A model generated the notes under the pieces. That model saw nothing but the letters and a program-made list of their open reading frames with translations, was not told the DNA's origin and made no database searches. Of a stretch of DNA of 64,000 nucleotides, positions 8,901-17,429 are shown in pieces (position 1 is the first letter of the stretch; each line of letters begins with the position of its first letter). The position numbers and the translations under genes were made by a program. This DNA comes from Methanofervidicoccus sp. A16 (GTDB lineage Archaea; AGJL01; Methanococci; Methanococcales; Methanococcaceae): positions 1,178,001 through 1,242,000 of the forward strand of contig NZ_CP022242.1 in assembly GCF_003351865.1 (NCBI RefSeq). Reading direction: 5' to 3'.

Positions 8901-9658
8901 AGGGTATAGATGAGAAGATAGCAAGGGAAACTAGTCTCTATAGGATATTCAGTGATAAACCAGGTACCTATGGGGCAGGGGTTGCCAATTTAATAGACGA
9001 GAAGAACTGGAGATCTATAGAGGATTTGGCCAAGGTTTATGTTGAATGGGGAGGATACGCCTACGGTAAAGGTATTTATGGGGTAGATGCGAGGGAGGAG
9101 TTTATAAACCGTCTATCTAAGATAGAACTAACTGTAAAGAATGAGGACTCTCAAGAGTGGGATATCTTCGAGGGGGATGACTTCAACAGTTATCATGGGG
9201 GATTGATCGCTGCAGTTACCTACTACTCAGGGAAACAACCTAAGAGTTACGTTGGAGATACCTCTAACAGGGAGAGGATAAAAACGAAACATCTGAAGGA
9301 AGAAGGAAAACTTATATTCAGAAGTAAGGTAATGAATCCAAAGTGGATTGAAGGTATGAAGAGACATGGATATAAAGGGGCTGCAGACTTCTCCAAGTAT
9401 ATAGACAACATATTCGCCTGGGACTGTACCTCCAACATCATCGACGACTGGATGTACGAGGAGATCGCTAATAGGTACGTATTTGATAAAGATATGGAGG
9501 AGTTCTTCAGGAAGAATAACCCATACGCCTTAATGAACATTACAGAACGACTTTTAGAGGCTATAGAGAGAGGTAAATGGAAGGCAGATGAGGAGATGAA
9601 GGAAAAATTAAGGAGGAAATACTTAGAGATCGAGGGGATGGTAGAGGAGAGATTATAG
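5981..9658 (+). CDS. cobN: Cobaltochelatase subunit CobN
   Basis: A 1225-residue cytoplasmic protein of the CobN / magnesium chelatase BchH family, full length for an archaeal CobN. The central region has family hallmarks such as 'VIHVGKHGSLEWLPGK' and 'NNPGEGTQAKRRSYAT', with the conserved 'GRNFYSCNPQEIPT' and 'WGSPTMRTRGDDIGE' further on. The enzyme inserts metal into the corrin (or another tetrapyrrole) ring with ATPase partner subunits, which are not in this window. Other cobamide or F430 genes are scattered here (cobQ at 25.8 kb, cfbB/cbiA at 42.1 kb, cbiO at 62.4 kb) rather than clustered. Transcription is probably monocistronic, given about 1 kb of spacer before and 155 bases after. 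Confidence 0.95.
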   Translation: MVRIAFVSTVDSDDLVFEEAYEKVKDYLEFKILKNDYSEKEFKEFLEFVKKSNIVFTKLMGGKDAFKGFDELRKVTEEYNIPFLPLPTVNEVHPDLLEATTVDDEVREKVMKYLSYEGVENYKNLLLYLASTFGDSSIEYEEPKPTPWQGIYYKGRYFEDLEEYLSFLGVSKEELKKKPTVGILFYRNWFIANNIDYVDYLIDTIERKGGIPIGIFSSHLKNDLGALGTLETFRRYFYIDGKPVIDVLINTTMFTLSMGIRDDYLEEPQFLKELNTPILQGIISTGYIEEWERSERGLNPIDLVIGMAMPEFDGAIIHFPIGGKKKVKEGRVGVPIVKYKPIRDRCEKIVDLALKYVDLKLKDNRDKKIAIVFHNYPPRNDKIASAFGLDSPESVVNILKELRRRGFLVERLYSSGNELIEEILDHVTNDIRFLTEEKIKRTVDKIDKKTYERWFNSLSERVKKELIEHWGSIPGDVMNFRGELIIPGIINGNIFISLQPPRGFGEDPSKIYHCPDLPPSHYYIAFYKWIRDVFKADAVIHVGKHGSLEWLPGKCVGLSKDCYPDINMELPNIYPYIVNNPGEGTQAKRRSYATIVSHLIPPMTISDLYGELSELEGYIGEYYEAEGREKKEFLRKKILEKIKELKLDEDLIDGRIIERVDIEFEDLLDKIHDYIEEIKYRQINDGLHIMGAPLEGERLINMIFMIIRYQFDYLKRISEVLNYNWEELNEHPGRYQKLIDEVYKYGISLLQEYSRYNFQEEYIDRLKTLPVNEDLRDVLKVVSKIYRNLMRVEEEIKHTVDALEGCYVPPRVAGAPTKDINCLPTGRNFYSCNPQEIPTKSAYEMGKRLAEDLIKKYLEEEGKYPEYLGIVIWGSPTMRTRGDDIGEVLYLLGVKPVWNKMGRVVGIEVIPLEELKRPRIDVTLRVSGLFRDTFPQVIELIDEAIRKVANLPEPEEMNFVKKHYREEVEEKIKKGIDEKIARETSLYRIFSDKPGTYGAGVANLIDEKNWRSIEDLAKVYVEWGGYAYGKGIYGVDAREEFINRLSKIELTVKNEDSQEWDIFEGDDFNSYHGGLIAAVTYYSGKQPKSYVGDTSNRERIKTKHLKEEGKLIFRSKVMNPKWIEGMKRHGYKGAADFSKYIDNIFAWDCTSNIIDDWMYEEIANRYVFDKDMEEFFRKNNPYALMNITERLLEAIERGKWKADEEMKEKLRRKYLEIEGMVEERL

Positions 9659-9813
9659 GATATATATTTTTTTCATTTTTTTTAATTAGAAAATACGTAT
9701 TAATATTTTTTTAGCCAATGTATCGTAAACTATATATATTAGACCATATTATAATCCCTAATTAGAGTTATTAATATTACTGAAAATTATCAACTAGAGA
9801 ACTAGGTGAAAGT

Positions 9814-10719
9814 ATGATAAAGAAATTAATACTATTCCTACTTCTATTAGTAGTAGTACCTACAGTATCTGCAACAGAAGTATTTCTAGTAAGCGACAAT
9901 CCAGCGGATTATGGGGGAGTAGTGAGTATTGCAAAACTTCTCAATATAACTGTGGTTAAAACTCCTTGGGGAGAATACAGCGAGGATGTACTGAATAAAA
10001 TATTATCTTTGAATCCTGAGAGAGTTATTATAGTGGGAGGTCCAAGGGCAGTAGTTGATGAGTACGTGGAGAAATTGAATAGTGCTGGAATCACCGTTGA
10101 GAGAATTGGTGGAAAGGACAGATATGAAACTAACGCTAAACTTATATTGAAATTCAAAAATGCTATAAGAAATAGAGTTACTATCTGTATATGCCATGGA
10201 TATGATGTACCCCTAAATGAGACGATTAACACTACTAGTACAAAACCATCTCTACTTATACTTACAAATGGTGTAAATTTAACTTTAGATCCTGAAAAGT
10301 TAAATATCTCAATAGAGGAAGTAAATGTTGTAGAGAGTCCATTATACAACTCTATACACATAGTAAAAAAGTTTGAAAAAAGAGGATTAAAAGTAAGAAT
10401 AATGAAAAGACTCAAGATTGGAAAAAAGTTGGGGCTCTCTATTGATATAAATGTATCCTCTATGGGCAACACCAATAGAAGTATAAAAATAAATGTAACC
10501 ACTAAAAATAATAGTATAATGATAAACGTACATAATAAGAACAACCATCCTGGTTTAAGATATCAAAACCATTCAAATGAAAGTTATACCTATAAAAACT
10601 GGACTTATACATATCACATAGATAATTATACAAAAAAGGAGGATTTAAACACTGTAGAGAACGTAACAGAGAAAATTTCCCATGTTAGTAAAAATAATGA
10701 GAGAAGAGGTAGAAGATAA
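9814..10719 (+). CDS. Secreted protein with cell-wall-binding repeat 2 (CWB2) domain
   Basis: A 301-residue exported protein. Residues 1-20 form a signal peptide (hydrophobic 'LILFLLLLVVVPTVSA'). Residues about 22-125 look like a CWB2 repeat: 'PERVIIVGGPRAVVDEY' followed by 'ERIGGKDRYETNAKLI', the signature found in surface proteins of clostridia and some archaea. From about residue 215 the protein turns into an Asn-, Lys- and Thr-rich tail with many N-X-S/T sequons (NVS, NRS, NVT, NNS, NES, NWT, NYT), suggesting a glycosylated, extended surface region. It ends in a basic 'NERRGRR'. There is no C-terminal membrane anchor. A start with AGGTGA eight bases upstream supports 9814. The ligand is unknown. 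Confidence 0.75.
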   Translation: MIKKLILFLLLLVVVPTVSATEVFLVSDNPADYGGVVSIAKLLNITVVKTPWGEYSEDVLNKILSLNPERVIIVGGPRAVVDEYVEKLNSAGITVERIGGKDRYETNAKLILKFKNAIRNRVTICICHGYDVPLNETINTTSTKPSLLILTNGVNLTLDPEKLNISIEEVNVVESPLYNSIHIVKKFEKRGLKVRIMKRLKIGKKLGLSIDINVSSMGNTNRSIKINVTTKNNSIMINVHNKNNHPGLRYQNHSNESYTYKNWTYTYHIDNYTKKEDLNTVENVTEKISHVSKNNERRGRR

Positions 10720-10929
10720 AAAATAAGATTTCTTTTTATTTTTTAATTATAATTATTATAAAAAATATTTTAGAGATATATAGCAAGATTCACTCTTTTA
10801 TCAGTTTTTATTTCCTTTTTAAGTTATGAAATTTTTAGTATTGAGGTTTTCGAAAAAATGTCATTTTTAATAATCTAGAATTAAAAAATTTTATAACTAA
10901 ACTTTTCCAAAAACTCAGTACAGATAATA

Positions 10930-12807
10930 TTACTTAAATGCTGGCTGTAAGGAGCAGTACATCGGTAGGGTTAAGGGCCTATATGGACATCCCTTAGTCT
11001 CCTCCTTTATCCTTTTTATTAACTCCTCAACTTTCATCTTTTCTTTATAACTTTTTTTCAAGGTGGATCTCTTCCTAACAGTAACAGTTAAGATATCCTC
11101 CTCAACTTCCTTATCCCCCACCACTACCACATAAGGAATCCAGTCCTTTCCAGCCTTTCTTATCTTTTTACCAACACTTTCATCCCTGTCGTCTAAATCT
11201 ACCCTGATGTTGTTCTCCCTCAACTTCTTAACTACCTCTAAGGCGTAATCCTTATGGGCATCAGATACAGGTATTACCCTAACCTGCACTGGAGATAACC
11301 AGAGAGGTAGCATTGGAAGTTTGCCCTCCTCAAGATCCTTATAAGCCTTCTCTAGTAATGCACATATTACCCTCTCGATACTTCCAGTTGGGGAGCAGTG
11401 GAGTATTACAGGGTATATCTCCCTATCTCCATCATGTACCTTTATCTCGAACCTTTTAGCACTTTCAATATCTATCTGTACAGTAGGATTCTCAATAGGC
11501 CTACCGAGACTGTCAATTACAGCCATATCTACCTTTCCAACCCAGTAGTGCTTCCTCTCAGGTAGTAATTCAATAAGTACATCTCTTTTATACCTCTCTT
11601 TATACTTCTTTGCCAGTTTAAAGAACCACTCCCTATTCTCCTGGAAGAAGTCCTCTGTAAATCTGAATATCACCGAGTAAGATAGATCTAGATCCTCTCC
11701 AGTTTTCAGACACATCCAGAGTTGATTCTCAAACTCCTCCATAGCCTGTTCCATATCTAAACATACCGTATGCATGTCGGGCATTGTGAATGCCCTAAGT
11801 CTCTTTAAACCTACAAGTTCTCCTCTCTGCTCATATCTGAAACTGTATGTTGAGAGTTCATATAACTTTAGAGGTAAATATCTTGGAAGGATATACATAT
11901 CCCTCTTCATCATGAACTGTCCAAAGCACGCCGCAAATCTAAGCATCAACTCCCTATCTCCCTGAATAAATCTGTACTGTCTCTCTCCAAACTTATCTGC
12001 ATGCTCCCTTATTGCCCTGTTCTCCAAGTTGTACATAACTGGCGTCTCTACAGGCATCCCTCCATAATCTACAACAATATTATATACGTAATCTGCAAGG
12101 AGATCCCTGATAAGTTTCCCCTTTGGATACCATCTGAAGTGCCCATGATCTGAGGAGGGTTCATAGTCGCAGATCTCCTTCTCCCTTATGTACTTTACAT
12201 GAGGTGGTTCTCCCTTCTCCTCTCCCTTAACCTTTATACCAAGTTCCTTGTATGCCAGAGATTTTAAATCTTCATCCTTTATAACCTCATCTATGTTATC
12301 CTCCCTTAACTCTACAAGTCTCTCTCCATCAACATCTAAGAGGTAGATCTTTGATTCACCTTTTTCCTTCTCTTTCTCCTCTTCTTTTATATCACAGGTA
12401 ATCTTCCTGGACAACTCACTCAATGGATGTCCCTTACAACTGATCTTAAATGCCTTATACCATCCAAAGGGAGCCCTAAGTACGTTATAACCCATCTCTT
12501 TTAATCTTCTCTCCATCTCTACAAGTACTCTCTTTGCAACCTCTGGTGATGCTAAATCACTTGATAGATGTGCATAGGGATAAACTACTATGTTATTAAC
12601 TTTGAGATTTTTAGCAACTTTTATTATCTCATTTAGTGCATTTTTTACAACTGCCTCCTGATCCTTTTCATCTTCTTTTTCAACTGCGGTGAATACTGTC
12701 AGACATTCCTCCATTCTTCCCTCTAATCTATCAGTATCCTCGGCAATCTTTGTTTTTTCTGTAGTTTTAAATTCTAAATAGTCAGAGTGTATCAGTAGTA
12801 GTTTCAC
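10930..12807 (-). CDS. thrS: Threonyl-tRNA synthetase, archaeal type
   Basis: A 625-residue class II synthetase that charges tRNA-Thr. The N-terminal ~140 residues ('MKLLLIHSDYLEFKTTEKT') form the archaeal D-aminoacyl-deacylase-like editing domain, which replaces the bacterial editing domain. The catalytic core includes 'YSFRYEQRGELVGLKRLR' (motif 2), the zinc-ligand region 'FAACFGQFMM' and a C-terminal motif 3 region ('ILHCSPTGSIERVI'). The anticodon-binding domain follows ('VQVRVIPVSDAHKDYALEV'). The protein is full length for the archaeal family. It is transcribed alone, with about 380 bases of spacer upstream. Confidence 0.97.
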   Translation of the reverse strand: MKLLLIHSDYLEFKTTEKTKIAEDTDRLEGRMEECLTVFTAVEKEDEKDQEAVVKNALNEIIKVAKNLKVNNIVVYPYAHLSSDLASPEVAKRVLVEMERRLKEMGYNVLRAPFGWYKAFKISCKGHPLSELSRKITCDIKEEEKEKEKGESKIYLLDVDGERLVELREDNIDEVIKDEDLKSLAYKELGIKVKGEEKGEPPHVKYIREKEICDYEPSSDHGHFRWYPKGKLIRDLLADYVYNIVVDYGGMPVETPVMYNLENRAIREHADKFGERQYRFIQGDRELMLRFAACFGQFMMKRDMYILPRYLPLKLYELSTYSFRYEQRGELVGLKRLRAFTMPDMHTVCLDMEQAMEEFENQLWMCLKTGEDLDLSYSVIFRFTEDFFQENREWFFKLAKKYKERYKRDVLIELLPERKHYWVGKVDMAVIDSLGRPIENPTVQIDIESAKRFEIKVHDGDREIYPVILHCSPTGSIERVICALLEKAYKDLEEGKLPMLPLWLSPVQVRVIPVSDAHKDYALEVVKKLRENNIRVDLDDRDESVGKKIRKAGKDWIPYVVVVGDKEVEEDILTVTVRKRSTLKKSYKEKMKVEELIKRIKEETKGCPYRPLTLPMYCSLQPAFK

Positions 12808-13003
12808 ACTATCCCTCTTTCTTTGTAGATGTTAGACAGTTTAACAGTTATAGATGTTTAGCAGTTTTATACTTTTTATAACAAGATTATATTAGTTGTT
12901 CCTTAAAATAATAAAAAAGTGATCAATAACAACTTAGATTAGATTATTATTATATATTTGCTTAAAGCGTTTAACAATTTTTAGAGATTTTTCTTTTATA
13001 ATA

Positions 13004-13160
13004 ACTCCAGTTCCTATCAAGATTATGATTAGAAGAATAATAATAAAATAAACAAAAATAAGTTCTCATTCTCCTAGGCTACACTGGATACTGGAAAAAC
13101 GTAGAATTTCTTTTTAATTTCTTTTTTAGTTTTTTTTATTCTTTTATTTTTTATAATTTT
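13004..13160 (+). repeat. MITE-like relic with core type C
   Basis: A degenerate copy. The head 'ACTCCAGTTCCTATCAAG' resembles the shared terminal repeat, and the middle carries a type C core ('ACACTGGATACTGG', 'GTAGAATTTC' at about 13078-13110). The right-hand inverted repeat is too degraded to place. The rest of the gap from 12808 is AT-rich without other features. Confidence 0.45.
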
Positions 13161-13185
13161 TATCACAATTATTTTTTATTAAAAT

Positions 13186-13641
13186 CTATCCTTCAAACTC
13201 CCCTTTTTTCCACCTATCTATTATCTCCTTAACAATATCGTAGGAACTATGAAAGGGACACTTTACATATTCCTTACATCTTACAACTTCAACATCTAAG
13301 TTATGTTTTTTTAACTCCTTCTTTAACTGATCTGCATCAAAAGTTTTCTGATCTGGACCTAAGACTATAACATCTGGTTTAATATTTAAAATAGGTTCCA
13401 ACTTGTTATTCAAACTACCAAGTATAGCCTTATCTACAGGTTTAAGTGTCTCTACCATAAACCTACGTTGTTCCTCTGGTATAATAGGTTTTCTTCCCTT
13501 AATTTTTTTAACAGTTTCATCCCTAGCCACTATAACGATCAGTTTGTCTCCTAAACTCTTAGCATATTTGAGAGTATTGTAATGTCCTGGATGTAAAATA
13601 TCAAAGGTACCTGCCGTTACTACTATCTTTTCTCTTTTCAT
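13186..13641 (-). CDS. ribL: FAD synthetase RibL (FMN adenylyltransferase)
   Basis: A 151-residue cytidylyltransferase-fold enzyme that adenylates FMN to FAD. It has the nucleotidyltransferase HxGH motif ('[18 protein letters not shown]') and the family stretch '[16 protein letters not shown]'. Archaeal RibL carries two redox-sensitive cysteines near the C-terminus, matched here by '[14 protein letters not shown]'. The reading frame extends to a GTG at 13650, but the ATG at 13641 has GTGAG six bases upstream and is preferred. FAD is needed by several flavoenzymes of this metabolism, including FruB. It lies 72 bases downstream of the metallo-hydrolase gene on the same strand. Confidence 0.92.
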   Translation of the reverse strand: MKREKIVVTAGTFDILHPGHYNTLKYAKSLGDKLIVIVARDETVKKIKGRKPIIPEEQRRFMVETLKPVDKAILGSLNNKLEPILNIKPDVIVLGPDQKTFDADQLKKELKKHNLDVEVVRCKEYVKCPFHSSYDIVKEIIDRWKKGEFEG

Positions 13642-13713
13642 AGCACTCACAAATAGGTTATAAAAAAATAAGAAATCCTCCCTAAAAAAGCCTAAGTATT
13701 AAAAAATAGTACT

Positions 13714-14367
13714 TTAAACATCTATACACTCCCCAACCTTAGGCACAATCACTTTAACTCCCATTTCCTCTACTTTCTTCACCATATCTGTAATATCCTG
13801 CTCTATCAGTGGGAAGGTGTTGTAATGCATAGGTATAAACACTTTTGGATTCAGAAGTTCTACAGCCTTCACCGCCTCCTCTGGTCCCATTGTATATCTT
13901 CCACCTACTGGAAGTAGTACCACCTTTGGACTGTATATCTCTCCTATAAGTTTCATATCCCCAAAGAGTCCAGTGTCCCCTGCATGATAGACTCTGTCGT
14001 TGATTATATACCCCCCAGGTACTCCACCAGGAGTATTCTCATCTATATCTGAGGAGTGCTCCGCCTTAACCATTGTCAATTTTGAGTTCTTTATCTTGAT
14101 AGTCCCTCCTATGTTCATTCCCTCTGCAACTACTCCCTGTTTACCCAAGTATACAGAGATCTCATGGTTAGATACTACAGGTATGTTGTACCTCTTGGAA
14201 ATCTCCACAGTATTCCCAATGTGATCACTGTGTCCATGGGTTACTGCTATAACTTCAACTCCTTCAACAACTCTGTCGTAGTCTATACTACATAGTGGAT
14301 TTGGGATGAAGGGATCTACCAGTACTCTATCTATTTTAAAACATGCATGGCCGTACCAACATATCAT
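13714..14367 (-). CDS. Metal-dependent hydrolase, UPF0173 family (metallo-beta-lactamase fold)
   Basis: A 217-residue metallo-beta-lactamase-fold protein of the UPF0173 (YtkL-like) family. The metal site is clear: 'WYGHACFKI' at the start, 'HGHSDHIGN', 'HAGDTG' and the final 'HYNTFP'. Substrates for this family are not established. The open frame continues upstream into the tRNA-Arg gene, which cannot be protein; the ATG at 14367 has 'GGGGTG' eight bases upstream and begins with the conserved 'MICWYGHACF', so that start is chosen. It may be co-transcribed with the tRNA just upstream. Confidence 0.9.
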   Translation of the reverse strand: MICWYGHACFKIDRVLVDPFIPNPLCSIDYDRVVEGVEVIAVTHGHSDHIGNTVEISKRYNIPVVSNHEISVYLGKQGVVAEGMNIGGTIKIKNSKLTMVKAEHSSDIDENTPGGVPGGYIINDRVYHAGDTGLFGDMKLIGEIYSPKVVLLPVGGRYTMGPEEAVKAVELLNPKVFIPMHYNTFPLIEQDITDMVKKVEEMGVKVIVPKVGECIDV

Positions 14368-14391
14368 ACTAACACCCCATAGAGTTATAAA

Positions 14392-14468
14392 TGGTGCCCC
14401 TGTCGGGATTTGAACCCGAGTCTGCGAATCCGCAGTTCGCAAGCATATCCTGGCTAGCCCACAGGGGC
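14392..14468 (-). tRNA. tRNA-Arg (GCG anticodon), CCA encoded
   Basis: On the minus strand the sequence folds as a cloverleaf: acceptor GCCCCTG/CAGGGGC, anticodon stem GCGAA/TTCGC with loop CTGCGGA giving anticodon GCG, and T arm TCGGG-TTCAAAT-CCCGA. Discriminator A is followed by an encoded CCA at 14394-14392. An AT-rich TATA-like box ('TTAATATATCAA' on the minus strand) lies about 50 bases upstream. Confidence 0.95.
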
Positions 14469-14907
14469 ATATTATAATAGATATGGTAGATAGACACCAC
14501 ATTACAATAGAATATGCCAATTGATATATTAATTTTTTCATTGGGAGTATCCTTCAGTACTCGAAGTGTACTACAGGAGGTTATGCCACTGCTTACAAAT
14601 ACTGGTGGAATGGAGTTCTTTCTAAATTAAGATTAACATCTATAGTTGGATGCCATAACCTACATATATTAAAAATTTAAAATAAAAAAATAATAATTAA
14701 AAATAAAACAAAGAAATTAAAGGCAAAAAAATAAAATATATCTTCCTATGTTATTCTCTCCTAAAAAATGCCTCTGGACGCTTGGAAAGGAGTGAATTCT
14801 CTTCGTTAAATATACTAATCTCTAGTGTTTAGAACTTTCTAAGGGCTGAATGATGGGTTTTTATCTCAATTTATTTTTATTATTTATTATTATTTTATTT
14901 TAGATTA
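14469..14907. other. Non-coding gap with a candidate small RNA and a weak type C core
   Basis: No protein gene. At 14578-14664 an 8-bp inverted repeat (AGGTTATG and CATAACCT) encloses 68 bases and is followed at once by ACA, the layout of an archaeal H/ACA hairpin, with a TATA-like box about 50 bases upstream on the plus strand. At about 14771-14805 'TGGACGCTTGG' and 'GTGAATTCTC' weakly resemble the type C repeat core. Both are tentative. Confidence 0.35.
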
Positions 14908-15630
14908 TTATAGTTGTTCATTTCCCTTACACAGTTTTACAAACTCTTCAACTAATTCCTTTTTTATCCTACCGTTGTTTCTATCTCCCTTAGTACACAC
15001 CGCTCCCCTAACACCTACTATATCACAACCTATTTCCTTCAACGCAGGTATATCTTCCTTTCTTATAGAACCTGCCAATGCACATTCAAGACCATACGTG
15101 TGAACTTCCTCCACAAATTCAGAGAGTAGATCCTTGCTCAAATGATCAAATAATCTCTTTCCATCTTTAATTGCTGTATCCAACATTGCAACGTCACAGC
15201 CTGAATCTCTAGCAACTTTAGGTATTATAAGGGGATCCACAGATCCTACTCTGTAGGCATCGGCATACCCTGCAGCCACTACTATTTTATCCTCGTCAAT
15301 GTCTTTAACAGCCCTTACCACCTTCTCCATTACATCCACAGATTCCCTGTAAGACCTTGTTCCATAGAGTCCAACTTTTATATAGTCTGCCCCACTTACA
15401 GCAGCCCCAACTGCTGCAAGGGCCACTGTTCCAGGTTTGTAAGGTACATCCCCCACTGTTGCACTAACTAGGCGATCCTTGGGGGTAATGTCTCTAATCT
15501 CCCTTATCACCCATGGGAAGTTTGCTCCTAGAGAACCCTCCAATGGATTTTTAACATCTATAATATCTGCTCCACCTTCAATGGCCTCTTTAGCCTCCTC
15601 TTTATCCTTTGGACTGATAAGTACTATCAT
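14908..15630 (-). CDS. mfnB: (5-formylfuran-3-yl)methyl phosphate synthase
   Basis: A 240-residue TIM-barrel enzyme of methanofuran biosynthesis. It converts two glyceraldehyde-3-phosphates to 4-(hydroxymethyl)-2-furancarboxaldehyde phosphate. Family active-site features are present: the Schiff-base region '[16 protein letters not shown]', the lysine in 'YIKVGLYG', and '[10 protein letters not shown]'. It was formerly known as UPF0264. The ATG is preceded by GGTGA with five bases spacing. Methanofuran is the C1 carrier of the first step of methanogenesis, in line with a hydrogenotrophic methanogen. It is about 100 bases downstream of the dockerin-bearing binding protein but shares no evident function with it. 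Confidence 0.95.
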   Translation of the reverse strand: MIVLISPKDKEEAKEAIEGGADIIDVKNPLEGSLGANFPWVIREIRDITPKDRLVSATVGDVPYKPGTVALAAVGAAVSGADYIKVGLYGTRSYRESVDVMEKVVRAVKDIDEDKIVVAAGYADAYRVGSVDPLIIPKVARDSGCDVAMLDTAIKDGKRLFDHLSKDLLSEFVEEVHTYGLECALAGSIRKEDIPALKEIGCDIVGVRGAVCTKGDRNNGRIKKELVEEFVKLCKGNEQL

Positions 15631-15734
15631 CTATTCACCTATCCTGAAGTGTTTTAATAAAAATTTAAAAATATGATATTTAAAATTTTTACTATTAAAC
15701 TTTATGATATTAAAATCAAAAAATAGTTTTTCAA

Positions 15735-17000
15735 TTATCCAAGTTTCACATGATACTTTAAGTTATTATCTCCATCTGGGAACAACTCAGGATGTATCAT
15801 CTTAGCGTAATCCTCCATGTATCCAATAGGATCCCTTGCCTCCCATACGTAGTAATCTGGTTTTGATACGTAGAATCTTCCCTCTTTAAAGGCCTTAAAG
15901 TTTTCAAATCCTGAGGTTGGATATACATTCAATAGATCTTCTTTCTTTGTGATCTTTTTAGTTGTTCGTAGTATAACTATATCGGCATTTCTTGCCCTCT
16001 CTATGAAAGTCTCAGGGTCTATTTTTGTAGAACCTGTTCCAGGAATGTCGCTGAATACATATTTACCATGGAATTGATCTATCAACTTTGCATAGAAGTT
16101 CTGAGCCTCGGGAACAGAGGGTGTACTTGTATCACTCCATTTCCAGAAGTTGACGACAGTTGGATAGTTGTCTGATTTACTTACTGTTCTCAATAAATTA
16201 TTTCTTTCATACCAAGCTCTCTGGAAGTATTCATTTGCCTCCTTGTATGCATCCTCACCCCAGAAGGTCGCAACAAATTTTGCCCACTCTATTCTTCCAA
16301 GGTATGTAGGTTCTTCGTAGGTGAAACACCTTGCTACAGTTATACCTAACTCCTTTAGTTTCGTCTCCATCTCATCATGGGTGGCCCAATCTCCTAGGAA
16401 TACTATATCTGGAGATATGTTAAGTACCACTTCGTAGTTCATGCTCTTAGCAGAACCAGTATTTAGTACCTTACCTTCTTTATAAAGTTCCGTAAGTTTA
16501 GGAGACTTATGTATAGCATATTTAGGAGCTCCTTTTATGGTATCGTGATACTTATTTAGAATATCCGCCGTGGAGATAACAGGAGAATAAAATACAGTAA
16601 CTATTCTCTGTACAGGAACTGTTATCTTTGTCGCACCTGGAATATCTGGCCCTGTACTTCCATTCATCACCAATAAAAATTTATTCCCTTTGGAATCTTC
16701 TAAATAACAGTATCCATTATCCCAGTTTGGTTCTAAGATGAATTTTTCGGCAAATACTACAGGACTTCTGAATCTGTCGTAGTTTTTAAATAGAAACACC
16801 ACATCTGCAATGTTTATGGTGTTATCACAGTTTAGATCTCCTTCTTCAAGAGGCACCTCTCTGTTTTTAAATAGATAAACCACATCAGCAATATTTACAT
16901 CTCCATCTCTGTTTATATCTCCCATCTGGAGTCCAAAGGATATGGGGATTGATGTTAGTGCTATTAGAGACAGGATAATAAAGTGAGATATACTCCTCAT
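15735..17000 (-). CDS. Exported metal/corrinoid-type binding protein with N-terminal dockerin repeats
   Basis: A 421-residue exported protein. Residues 1-23 are a signal peptide. Residues 27-45 and 54-72 are two dockerin-type calcium loops ('GDINRDGDVNIADVVYLFK' and 'GDLNCDNTINIADVVFLFK'). From about residue 90 it continues as a helical-backbone (BtuF/FepB/TroA-like) substrate-binding protein: 'QRIVTVFYSPVISTADIL', 'NISPDIVFLGDW', 'KELGITVARCFTYEE'. Such proteins deliver corrinoids, iron chelates or other metal complexes to an ABC importer, but no permease is adjacent. The ligand is unknown. A dockerin in front of a binding protein suggests anchoring to a cohesin-bearing surface partner. GGTGA precedes the ATG. 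Confidence 0.82.
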   Translation of the reverse strand: MRSISHFIILSLIALTSIPISFGLQMGDINRDGDVNIADVVYLFKNREVPLEEGDLNCDNTINIADVVFLFKNYDRFRSPVVFAEKFILEPNWDNGYCYLEDSKGNKFLLVMNGSTGPDIPGATKITVPVQRIVTVFYSPVISTADILNKYHDTIKGAPKYAIHKSPKLTELYKEGKVLNTGSAKSMNYEVVLNISPDIVFLGDWATHDEMETKLKELGITVARCFTYEEPTYLGRIEWAKFVATFWGEDAYKEANEYFQRAWYERNNLLRTVSKSDNYPTVVNFWKWSDTSTPSVPEAQNFYAKLIDQFHGKYVFSDIPGTGSTKIDPETFIERARNADIVILRTTKKITKKEDLLNVYPTSGFENFKAFKEGRFYVSKPDYYVWEARDPIGYMEDYAKMIHPELFPDGDNNLKYHVKLG

Positions 17001-17237
17001 TGGTATTCACCTTGTAATACTTTATTTAAAATTAGTAATATACGATACTACCTATTAGTTAAAATATATTTATAATTTACGATAAATGTTAAAAATAATA
17101 TTACCAATATATTAAAAAATAACTACTTCGCTTAAAATAAAAATAATATCAAAGGAAAGACGTTGTCTTATACTTAATAAAAAAGAATAGAGTCAAAATC
17201 AGATAATTGACCAATAGAATTCTATCTCGCTTTTTAG

Positions 17238-17257
17238 TTCTTAGAGTGTTCTAAGAA
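17238..17257. promoter_or_regulatory. Palindrome in the divergent spacer upstream of the hydrogenase operon
   Basis: A perfect 8-bp inverted repeat, TTCTTAGA-GTGT-TCTAAGAA, lies about 100 bases upstream of the fruA TATA box, between the dockerin-type binding protein gene and fruA. It could be an operator or a small hairpin; no regulator is identified. The rest of 17001-17345 is AT-rich and featureless. Confidence 0.35.
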
Positions 17258-17345
17258 TATCTCAATTTTAGTCTAAAAAATAGCCTTATTCATAAATAAA
17301 CATTTTATATGATTTAAAATGTTAAAAACCCCTATTTAAACATTT

Positions 17346-17367
17346 AAAGGTATTAGTTTATATATTA
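17346..17367 (+). promoter_or_regulatory. Putative archaeal promoter of the fru operon
   Basis: A purine-rich BRE-like AAAGG at 17346-17350 is followed by a TATA box 'TTTATATATTA' at about 17358-17368. Transcription would start near 17390, leaving a leader of about 40 bases. Confidence 0.5.
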
Positions 17368-17429
17368 CTATAAAAGTAAGATTATATTATAAAAGAATAG
17401 ATTTTACACTAAATTAAGAGGTGACTTCT

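Noticed and set aside
9661-9813. Rho-independent-like terminators after most genes
   Set aside because: T-rich runs are present after nearly every gene, but in such AT-rich DNA they are not distinctive enough to list one by one.
9909-10544. Long open frame on the minus strand opposite the CWB2-domain gene
   Set aside because: It has no ribosome-binding site or recognisable domain and is the antisense shadow of an Asn/Lys-rich gene whose own strand has a clear signal peptide and domain.
14368-14541. Upstream extension of the metallo-hydrolase frame
   Set aside because: The extension reads straight through tRNA-Arg, and a well-supported start lies after it at 14367.
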